From: Mycteria americana
Taxonomy: Eukaryota; Chordata; Aves; Ciconiiformes; Ciconiidae
DNA: 64,000 nt
Assembly (NCBI RefSeq): GCF_035582795.1
Contig: NC_134370.1
Span: forward strand, 28,259,501-28,323,500
Reading direction: 5' to 3'
Shown piece by piece: positions 1-8,444 of this stretch. Numbering within the stretch: the first letter of the stretch is position 1; each line of letters begins with the position of its first letter. The notes below the pieces were generated by a model, which saw only the letters and a list, made by a program, of their open reading frames with translations, was not told where the DNA came from and ran no database searches. The position numbers were made by a program, and so were the translations under genes.

Positions 1-3000
1 AACAACAACAGAAGTGACTAAAGTCCCTATTTGCAAATCTCAGTTGCAATGTTTGGAATTTATTTGCTTTATGGGCAAGGTTTGCACGAGTCAAGTGACT
101 TCACCCCAGGCCAAATTTTGATTTGAGATTTCTCAAAGTTGAGATGTGCTTGGTTCTTGGATTTGGACTTTGATTTGGCTCTAACAGGGCAGTGTCTTTA
201 TCTTCTTTAGAAGGAAAGATCATATGCACTGGGGTGACTGATGTTTATGTCCCCATAAAAGTACACTTTCAGCACTATATAAATAGCATGTTTACAGTGC
301 TGCATTTCCTCAGCTCACGTTAAGTTCCTTTTCAGTATGTTATAAGCACATTGCATGCCTTCTCTTCCTATCCTTTCAGCTCTTTTTGTTTTTGTTTTTA
401 AGCTGTATCCTTGACTCTTGAAGGCATACATCCTGGATTTCAGTGCTATCTTCCTACGTCATATTTTTAAAGGCTTTATTCTCTTTGCCAAACTAATCAA
501 ATCACCTTGCTTAATTCAGCATAGTGTGCATGTGAAGGCTGAGTACAATGTTGTAAACTACAGCTCTGATCCTTCTCGGAGTATACCCCATGCTTAACTG
601 AGCCATGGGTACAAGGTTGCTCAGTGGTTACTCAAGAGTCATGGTTACTTGGGCCTTGAGTATGTAAGACTAGAGAGTTAAGTGTGTACGTTGCCTTACC
701 ATGGCACCCTGAAGAGACCCTAGAAGAGTTTTAGGCTTCTGAGTACATGGAACAATTTGCAGAAGACTGGCATAAATAGCGGCTTGGTTCAGAAAGAATG
801 ACTGTACAAGGAGGTGTGAGTGTAAATTCCCATAAAAGACAAGATGCGTTTCCTCAGTGACTAAAAAATGCCTTGATGACATTTCTTTCCTTCCCTGTTG
901 CACTGAAGCTCCTTTGGAGGAATCCAGTCCCTCATTTTAGTCACGAATGACTATGTGACTTAAGCAGTATAGGTTGAGGAGGACAATATGAAAATGTTTT
1001 CAGGCCTCAAAAGGAAAAGGGAAGGGGAAAAAAGAAAAAGCCCAAACCTCCAGCCACTTCCCTCTTAATGTCTCGTAATTGTTTTCAATTTGTTTTTCTC
1101 AGTAAAATTGTTTACTTTTTCCTCTAGGACTCCAGTTGCATAACTGCAGATTTCCTTAATATCTTTGCATAGCAATTTCATCTCTAATTTAAGAATCCAA
1201 ACAAACCCTGTTTTCTTTCCCATACTATTAAGGAAAAGATAAAAATGGACATAGTCCTCAATGAACTGTACGTTTCTCGCTGTGCATAGTGAAATGTGTA
1301 CAGCCTGACTGCAGGCTCACTTAAACTTAATCTCACTTTCACACTAGTGTAATTTAGCGGCATCCAGGAGTATTACTCCTGGCATTCTATGCTGTTGCTA
1401 AGTCGGAAGAAGACTTGTTCTCCCTCATTCTGAGGCAGTATTAGCTAAACTTCAGCCTGACTATTGATCTGAGTAAGCATTTGCATCGGATAAGCCCATG
1501 GGTTATGACAGAAGAGTAGATCAGACATCTGTGTTGATGCACAAACAGTTGCATGCGGGCCCAGAAGACTTCAAAATGTGTGTATCTGGGGAGCACCAGG
1601 TGTGGTGGTGCCATGCGTGTGACTGTGACATGACTATCGCAGCCAGCTACAAGAAAAGCAATGCTGATGTCAGACCCTATTATGAAATCAGCACTGACCA
1701 TAGGCAGTCTTTTGTGCATATTGTACAGCTGCAGTCCACGTTGAGCTTACTTGAGTGAGCTCTTAAACTAGGCAGCTTAGTTACTAATGGCTGTAGCACC
1801 CAATAGCTCGGTGTGAACTTCCCATCTAAGCACTTACTCCCCTCGGTCTCCGTGGTCTGCGCTAAACCTTACGCTGCAAAAAGCTGCGCTGATAGCAGTT
1901 ACCTGATAAAACTTGTCTAGACATACCCAGGTTACTTGTATATGCGATGTCTGCATGCCATCTCAATCAATTCCATTTTCATTACAGTACAGTATGAATT
2001 ACGATAGCAGCAAAACCTAATTTGAACTACAGCTGAAGAGGGTTAGGGGGAGGTGATATTCTGGTTTAACATACAATCCTCTGGAGAAAAGAGTTCAGAT
2101 CTGTCTTAGGTTATATAACAGAAACGAGGTTAGCAGATTTGGTCTAATCCCTTGTGGATAGGCCCACCACAGAGCGTGGAATAATGTGGATAACTGTCTG
2201 CCTGCCTGCTTGCTGATGGCTTCACTACTGCAGCAGCAGAACGCTGTTAAGCCGGGATCGGAGATCATGCGCTGAAGCTTGCGCAGCTTCTGTTTTAAGG
2301 CTAGTTGCAACAACGCTCCATCTCAAAATTGTCAAGAGTGCTCATTTGCAAAAAGCAGCCTGGTCTCTTAAAACAAACAAAAAGGGCCTAATCCTTGATC
2401 GTGTTGCAAATACTGCTCTTGCTTTGCTCTGACATTGCAATGGAGTTGGAAAATTAGGCTGATCAGCCTAATTGAGTACTTTCTTTGCAGGGCTGCTCTT
2501 GGGACAACACTGAATAACTTAAGCCAGTCCTAACTCCTAACCCTTTTTTTCAAGCCAAGTGGCCAGCCCACCCTTTATGCCCCAGCAGGCAACTGGCAGT
2601 GAACTAGAGCAGCTCTAAAAGTGCTTTATTGTCATGGATTAGCCCAGTCCCTGGCTGAAAGAAAGCACATCAACATGGGTTAGAGGCACCTTTCTAATTT
2701 CATGACTCATACCAGCATAGGTCAGAGAAAACTAAGGCCCTCCTAATCTTTAGGGAGTTAACAAACTGATAAATATACCAGATAAACTGACTGCTGCCAC
2801 CGCTTTTGGGCCAAAACCTCGTGGCTGACTAACACAGCCTATGGAGGAAGTCAGGAATGTCTCCTGCCACTGAGACCACGAAGGGCTCTATACGGGCAGG
2901 GGTAGCAGTTGGGATCTGGCCATGACACCGATGCTGGTTAACGCTTGCTGTCACTGCAGGTGGCCCAGGCTCTTGCAGTTGCGCATCCCCTCTGGACAGG

Positions 3001-3760
3001 TATCGCCTCCAGCCCCTTCGGTGCCCCTGAACAGTGTGTGGCAACACCCATTTAGTAGAGATAGGCTGAGAGGGCACAATGGCACCTGCTAAATCACCAA
3101 ACGTATTTCCTGCACGATCTTTATTTTCCTAGCCGTGCGCTGATCAAGCCGCTAAGTTTCTGAAAGATGGCAGGATGATGCAGCTGGTAAATCCCGCATG
3201 ATGTGGTGATGTGGAAAGCGTTCTGCAGCAAAACTACAAAATGCTTGAAAAAGTAAATGTGTTACTAGCAATCTGTTTTCTGCCTGGATGACATCAGTGG
3301 AAGTTATGCTTAAATACAGTGGACAGGCTATGCCCTTGTAATTGCTTTTCTGCACAGAGATATGTTTAATTTTCTAATCTTATTTCTGTAAGATGGTTTG
3401 AAGCAATGAAACATCAAACCTACTGCTTGACTTTGCCTGTGTCTAGGACAGAAGTTTGGACCCCTTACCAAGCTGATGCCTTAAAAAAAAAAAAGGTATT
3501 GCAAATTAATTTACTATTAAGGTATGATGCAATGACATCTGTGTGACTATCGGGCAATTACTATATTGCTACAGTGCCATTGTCTGTTACTTAAAAGGCT
3601 GGGTTTATTCAGCACCTGTTTTAATAATGGACATCAAACGCCGTGCAGGAGTGGCCATGACTTACGGGCTGCATTGACTAAACAGTATCGACTGTTTTAA
3701 TCTGTGGACTGCGGGTTAAAATAATTGGGGTTGGTATGGCTCTCGGAGGAAGGCAGCGCA
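1..3760. other. Gene-free upstream flank
   Basis: No open frame here has a recognisable domain, and no convincing splice-site pair is visible. The stretch is moderately AT-rich. It contains a TATA-like TATATAAAT at 277-285 with no CpG-rich context or downstream frame, an A run near 3483-3494, and a perfect 22-bp palindrome at 2452-2473 listed separately. CpG density rises from about 3760, where the promoter domain begins. I see nothing else in it. Confidence 0.6.
2452..2473. repeat. Perfect 22-bp palindrome
   Basis: The 11-base arm AATTAGGCTGA (2452-2462) is followed with no spacer by its exact reverse complement (2463-2473). Symmetry breaks at the next base on each side. It includes a TGATCA core. 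It may be a dimeric factor-binding site or a chance or mutational palindrome; nothing nearby decides. Confidence 0.85.
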
Positions 3761-4428
3761 CGGTAAAAAGGAAGAGATGAGGGGTCGCTGTTGGAGCAGC
3801 TGAGGGTGGCATCTTGGCCAAACTTGCTGGAAGCACTCGGTGTGGAGGCCCTCGCCCCTGGGGCTGTGCCGCTCGGTAATTCTGCGGTCCCCGAGGGCCC
3901 AGACCTTGAAGAAAATACTCCCCTGACGGGCAACGGGGCTCCTTCCAGGACACCTGGAAGCGGGGCCTGCGTGCCCCGCACCTGCCCCCGGGCCTTAGGC
4001 CGAGGCGGCCGCGCCGCCACGACTGCAGCCCACCCCCACCCTGCTCCCCGCGCCCGTCACGGCCGCGGCTGAGCGCCCGCGCGGGTGACGGAGGCCGAAG
4101 GCTCCCGCCCGGGCGGCCCCCGCGTCTTGCAGGCAGCCGAGGGGAGCGTTTGGCGGCGGCGGCGGTGCCGGGCCGCGCGGGGCACGGCGAGGGAGGGAGG
4201 GAAGGACGCGGGGCACGGAGAACCGAGACCCGGCGCACCGAGACCCGGCGCCGCTCCCCGCCCGCCCGGGCGGTGCGGCGGGGTGGGGGGGGTGGGGGGG
4301 CGCGCCGGGCACATGCGCCCCCTCCCTTCCCCGGCGCGGGGCCCCTCGCAGCGCGCGGCGGGGCGGCCCTGCGCCTTTAAGGGGCGCCGGGCGCGCGGGG
4401 CGGGCTGGCTGGCAGCAGCATTGTTCCC

Positions 4429-4436
4429 TGACGTCA
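4429..4436. promoter_or_regulatory. Perfect cAMP response element
   Basis: TGACGTCA is the full palindromic CREB/ATF site. It sits in the main CpG island between two SOX-like TTGTT motifs, a typical proximal-promoter position (within about 200 bases of the start site when functional). The motif is seen; its function is inferred. Confidence 0.7.
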
Positions 4437-4857
4437 CTGGCAGCCTGTGCGGCGGCGGCTGCTCTCAAACTTGTCTTTGTTATTCGGCGCTCCCCGGCTG
4501 ACGCCGCGGCCGCACGCAAAACGCGGAGCCGGAGCGGAGCGGCGGGACGCGCCGGCCGCCACCGGCTGGCCGCCCCCGCGGGGCTCCCCCCGCAGCCGCA
4601 GCCGTACCCGTACCGGGGCGGGGGGCGGGCCGCCGCTCTGCCTGCGCGCTCGGGGCGGCGGCGGGGCGCAGCGTGTGCAGCGCCGCGGGGCTGCGGCTGG
4701 GCGGCGCACCCGCAGGCCCCCCCCCCCCCGTGCCCCCCGAGGCGAGCGGGGGGCGGCCGGCAGGAGAGGGAAGAGCGGCAGGAAGCGGGTTTTTTCTGGG
4801 GAAGCCACGAAGGCGCAAATGAGGGGGGCGGAGGGGCGCGCCGGGGGCGCTGCCCTC

Positions 4858-4879
4858 GGGGGGGGGGGGGGGGGGGGGG
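4858..4879 (+). repeat. G22 homopolymer in promoter island
   Basis: Twenty-two consecutive G residues inside the CpG island, preceded by TGCCCTC and followed by CGCGGGAGCGG. Such a tract can fold as G-quadruplex and is prone to length error in sequencing and assembly, so its exact length should be treated cautiously. Confidence 0.9.
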
Positions 4880-4939
4880 CGCGGGAGCGGGCGGGCGGTG
4901 CAGCCCCGCTCGCCGCCGTCCCTGCGCCTGAACCGCCCC

Positions 4940-4947
4940 ATGCAAAT
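4940..4947 (+). promoter_or_regulatory. Octamer motif ATGCAAAT
   Basis: A perfect POU-factor (OCT) octamer lies near the right edge of the main CpG island, just before the GC content falls. A related GTAAATCAG follows within ten bases. The motif is seen; occupancy is inference. Confidence 0.55.
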
Positions 4948-5099
4948 CAGCACGTAAATCAGCGGCAGCCGTCGGAGCGGGGGGGAGCGGGAGCGCCCCC
5001 GGGGGAGGCCTGAGGGGTTACCGGCGTGGAGAGCGACATTAACGCGCGATTCCGGCTGCACGCACTTGGGGGGAAAAAAAAAAATCCTCCCCCCTTCCC

Positions 5100-5440
5100 C
5101 GAGTAATCCGACATCCCTTTAAAGTCCAGATCTTTCTCCTCCTCTAACAACAAGACGAATGTGACCAGCGAAGAGCTGCACAGCGCTGTTTAAATTGCTT
5201 ATCTTAATTGCATAATCTAACAAGCCCCGTTGGAGCAGGGATGAATATATTAGGCTTATTAACAACTCATCATAAAATATTGATTGTCCTGGAAGTGTTT
5301 TATCAAGGGGAAGAGAAGTCGAGGGAGATGTTTTTTAGCAGATTGGCGCTCGTCAGACAAGGACGGTTTCTTGTTGTTTTCTCCCTGGAAATCGGGCTGG
5401 ATTTCCTGAGGAGAGGAGGGGAAAAAAAAACCCCACGCCC
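5100..5440. promoter_or_regulatory. AT-rich block between CpG islands
   Basis: About 340 bases of AT-rich, non-repetitive sequence lie between two GC-rich blocks. The block contains CTTATC (inverted GATA), TTAATTGCATAATC (homeobox/POU-like), several TATTA and ATAAAATATTGAT motifs, and two T/A-rich boxes near 5238-5285. Non-repetitive AT-rich blocks inside promoter islands are often conserved enhancer or 5' UTR sequence. I cannot test conservation here. No coding frame is supported. Confidence 0.4.
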
Positions 5441-5770
5441 TATTGTTAGCGCCGCGGGCCGCGCTCGGGGCGGCGGGGGGGCCCGGCCTCTGCCGCCCCG
5501 GCCCGGCCCCCCCGCCGGCGGGGCCGCCTCCCCGGCCCGCCCCGCCGGGCACCGCCGCCCGGCTTCGCCGGCTTCGCGCCGCTGGCGGGCGGGGACCCCC
5601 GGGAGGACCCCGCTCCTACCTGGGTGGCGGGAGCCGCGGGCTCTGGAAAGAAGAGCGGCCCCGAGGGTGGCAATAAGTGGGGGGCGCCTGAAGTGCAACA
5701 CAGGGAGCAGCGGGGTATCTCGGCGTTCCCGTGTCACCCCCCTGCCCGCCCGGCAGTGCCTCCCATCCCC
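5440..5770. promoter_or_regulatory. Second CpG-rich block
   Basis: Very GC- and CpG-dense, especially 5450-5640 (repeated GGCCCGGCCC and CCGCCGG patterns). It contains a minus-strand splice-donor match, CAG|GTAGGA, with its boundary at 5620/5619, which would suit a divergent noncoding transcript. It is probably part of the same promoter domain as 3780-5075. Confidence 0.7.
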
Positions 5771-6009
5771 GTAAAAATCCTCCTGTGAAGACGATACAGA
5801 CGGAGGCACCGCATGCTTCAGAGTATATTGGGTCCAGGGCGGTTTTCCCCTATTTAGTAACAGAGAAATACAGAAGGGAGGATAGATACTCTCCTGCTTT
5901 CGGTTTCCTGAGTGCCTGGTATTCGGGAAGACTAAAACGAGAATCCCCGCCTTAAAATACACTGTAAGACAATATTTGTATTTTAAGTCGTATGTAAGAT
6001 TTTTAACTT

Positions 6010-6330
6010 TGCGTGATTTGGGGAGGGGGGGTTGCGGGGGGAGAGGGAAAGGGAGAGGGCGAAGGAAAGAACGGCCCTGTAGGAGGCAGCTCCCTTTCAG
6101 ATAGGAATCTGGGACAGATTTTGCCAGCAGCCACAAAGCATGGCCCTTTGGTAATAGAATAGCCAATGTAATTTGACACTTCAACTTGCTGTGCTCTCTG
6201 CTAGTTGATTCACTTACTCACCCACTAACATTGAGCTCCTTTTCACTGTCTGTGGGCAAGGAAAAAAGGGGAGGGGGGAGAAAGAAAGAAAAAAGAAAGC
6301 GGGGGGGAGAAGGAAGAAAGGGGGGAATAA
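6010..6330 (+). repeat. Purine-rich tracts
   Basis: Two long G/A-only stretches occur on the + strand: roughly 6017-6072 (GGGGAGGG and GAGAGGGAAAG types, with a few interruptions) and 6258-6328, broken only by one C at 6300. Polypurine-polypyrimidine mirror-like DNA of this sort can form triplex structures near promoters. If the exon proposed to end at 6447 is real, the second tract would lie in its 5' UTR as a purine-rich RNA segment. Confidence 0.7.
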
Positions 6331-6447
6331 ACAAAATCATATATTTGAAAATACCCGAGTAGAGCTGCAAATCAGTTGGGGAGAGAGGATTTTGCCTGCC
6401 TTCTTCCTTATTATTTTGCTGCTGCAAGGCTGCTTTGCAATCTGTAG
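6180..6447 (+). other. Candidate 5' untranslated first exon (donor at 6447/6448)
   Basis: The right boundary is well supported: CTGTAG|GTAAGT at 6447/6448 matches the U1 donor consensus almost completely, lies between CpG-rich blocks, and is followed by intron-like sequence. The left boundary is not defined. The exon could start anywhere from about 4440 in the main island to about 6200, and the start given is only a placeholder for the AT/purine-rich segment next to the donor. No ATG opens a frame with a recognisable protein, so it would be untranslated leader, joined to a later exon such as 58463-58612. The gene is not identified. Alternatively, the donor may be a chance match or may belong to an alternative promoter. 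Confidence 0.38.
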
Positions 6448-6459
6448 GTAAGTTTCGCG

Positions 6460-7340
6460 TCTATTTGCGCTCCCTGCTCGCACCTCCCCGTTCGCGGCCG
6501 GGCAGGGGTTGCGTCTCGGCGGAGCAGAAACAATGGAGCGACCACGCTGGGGAAATAGGTGTACAGGGAAAAAAACCACATACTTATTCTGCGAGGGGAG
6601 AAAATGTGCGGAGACTTCTTAAAGGGGCAGGCTGTCCCCGCCGAGGGAGCGGGGCCAGGGCGGGCGGGCAGCCGCGGAGCCGGGCCCGGCGGCGGGGAGG
6701 CGGCTCTGCCCGGGAAATGCCCTTCCCGGGCCGGCCGCGGGGCCGCGGGGGGACCCGGCCCGGGTCTAACTTGTAGCAGCCGCGACGCGACGCGGGCGGG
6801 CGGGCGTCGGGGCCGCCGCAAAAACAAAGGGGGCTGCGGGGGCCGGGGCGGCGGCTGCCCCCGGCCGGGGCGAGCGCCGTCGGGGCGGGCGGGCGGGCTG
6901 GAGCCCCGCGGCGGGGCCGGGGCTGCGGCCGCGGCTCGGGGCGTGCGTGCCCGGCCGGCTGCGTGTGCGTGCCCGGCCGCGCGTGTTGGGTTTGGGAGAC
7001 GCGCGGGGGAGCCTGCGCCCGTGTTCCGGGCTCCGGGAAGCTTGCCGGGGTGTAAATTCCTTGTGTCTGGGTTTTGAGAGCCAGTTGGGACCGGGGCCTC
7101 TCTCGCCAGGCAGGAGGAAGGAGCAGCCCCCCTCCCTCTCTCCCCTCCCTCCCCCCGGTGCATCTGTCCAGGAAGCCGCCGGGGCGGAGGGGAGGGGGCG
7201 CGGGGGCAGAGGGCCGGGGGGGCCCGGCCCGGCCCGGCCGCCTCTCGCCGCCCGCCTTTGTGCGAGGGGAGCGGGGGCAGCGCTTCCAGGGGCGGCTGGC
7301 GGAGCTGCTCGCGGGGAGAGGGGGAATGGCAGTCAGTTAA
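6460..7340. promoter_or_regulatory. Third CpG-rich block
   Basis: This is the densest CpG region after the main island, with repeated GGGCGGGCGG and CCCGGCCGG patterns (6650-6990) and GGCCCGGCCC runs (7205-7250). It begins immediately after the candidate splice donor and so would be the start of intron 1, which often remains unmethylated and regulatory. The 322-codon minus-strand open frame and others here are composition artefacts rich in Pro, Arg, Ala and Gly. Confidence 0.75.
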
Positions 7341-7351
7341 AAGACACTTCA

Positions 7352-7372
7352 GGAATGTAAACATAAAAATAG
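7352..7372 (+). promoter_or_regulatory. Overlapping TEAD / forkhead / MEF2-like motifs
   Basis: Within 21 bases lie GGAATG (TEAD, 7352-7357), TGTAAACA (forkhead, 7356-7363) and ATAAAAATAG (one base off the MEF2 consensus, 7363-7372). They sit at the right edge of the CpG domain. Compact overlapping sites of this sort suggest an intronic or promoter-proximal enhancer, but this is motif reading only. Confidence 0.35.
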
Positions 7373-8425
7373 GAGCCATCCAGCCACGCTTTTATTCCCC
7401 CCGTGCCGCTCGGGGTAGCGCTCTGGGCTGCCTCGGTAGCGGGGAAGGAGTAAGGCAGCCGAAGGCAGGGGGAGGAAGTTGCTACTATAATCGGGTTTTT
7501 AGACTGTAAACTTTGTTTTGCACGTGTAAAGTTTAATTTCGGTGCCACCTTGGAGGCTGTGATTAGGGGCACCCGGGTGGGGAGGCGTCTCGGGTTTTCT
7601 CCTCCAAGTGCAAGCCCCATTACCATATTTATTAAAGGTGAAAAGTGCCCGGCGGTGGAAGCGTGACCCCCGCATCGCGGCGAAACGGCTTTTGTCTGGG
7701 GTTGTCGGGGTCCCGCTAAACAGTTACGGCAGCTGCACAAATGGTTACAAATTGCAGCCATATAGGCAGTTTATCGAGACTGAAGCTAACTTAAGGAATA
7801 GCTCTGCATTGCCGTCCGATTGTGCACCGTGTATATTTTTGTGCTTCAGTTAATAATCTGCAAACGGCTTAATGGCTCTGTAGTGCCAGAGGAATTGGTT
7901 TTCTCCATTTACTTCAGCAGGCCTGAGTGAAGCTGGTGTTCTGACTGCTTTTTTCAATGCATTGACATGAGAGAAGAGGATTTAACTTGGCAGCCTGAAC
8001 AAATGCTCTATCAAAGGTTTCCTAAGAGACAGTAGGAGAGCGGGGGAGATGAATGACCTGGGGTAGTTTTAGGGTGCTACCTATGCGAGCTTTCTTTTAA
8101 ATATGAAATGGCCATTTAGGACTCTGAATAAAACTGCGCACATCAGAAAGGCGACAGGCTTATAAAATTTAAAAGGGCAAAAGCCCATTAATGCTGTGGC
8201 AAAGCTTTGGCTCCCAGCTCTGGTTGAGTAGTTCCAACTGCCTTGAAGTACCAAAGCTTTTAAGGAATCTTTAGCAACAGCTTCTCTCTAGCTGCAATAT
8301 GGACCTTGGCCTTGCACACTGGAAGGTTAATGGTGCAGCCTCTCCTCCCCAGGCAGGGGAGCGAAGGCGAGGGCGGGCGGCAGGCGTAAGGGCACCAGGG
8401 GTAACCGAGAGGTGAAGCAAAACCC

Positions 8426-8444
8426 GGGGGGGGGGGGGGGGGGG
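8426..8444 (+). repeat. G19 homopolymer
   Basis: Nineteen consecutive G residues after AAAACCC, close to a small GC-rich pocket (8338-8400). Its length is unreliable in most sequencing chemistries. Confidence 0.9.

Larger units (their letters stand above)
3780..5075 (+). promoter_or_regulatory. Main CpG island, probable promoter
   Basis: The block is strongly GC-rich with dense CpG (for example the runs around 4000-4080, 4140-4400 and 4500-4760), in sharp contrast to the flanks. It carries many GC boxes, a perfect CRE at 4429-4436, SOX-like CATTGTT and CTTTGTTATTC motifs at about 4419-4485, and an octamer at 4940-4947. There is no classical TATA box, as expected for a dispersed CpG-island promoter, although CCTTTAAGG lies near 4374-4382, about 50 bases upstream of the CRE. 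Transcription to the right is inferred from the + strand splice donor at 6447/6448 and the + strand exon at 58463-58612. Long open frames on both strands here (up to 316 codons on the minus strand) are Pro/Arg/Gly/Ala-rich products of base composition. The start site itself cannot be placed from sequence alone. Confidence 0.85.

Noticed and set aside
277..285. TATA box of an upstream gene
   Set aside because: TATATAAAT has no CpG or initiator context and no downstream frame or splice donor to support it.
3995..4945. 316-codon minus-strand open frame
   Set aside because: It lies wholly in the CpG island. The peptide is Pro/Arg/Ala/Gly low complexity, and several overlapping frames on both strands are equally open, as GC-rich stop-poor DNA gives.
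5303..6184. 293-codon minus-strand open frame
   Set aside because: It crosses the second CpG block and AT-rich flanks with no recognisable domain or splice context, and other overlapping frames are open as well.
6411..7379. 322-codon minus-strand open frame
   Set aside because: Same cause: it spans the third CpG block, with low-complexity composition and no domain.
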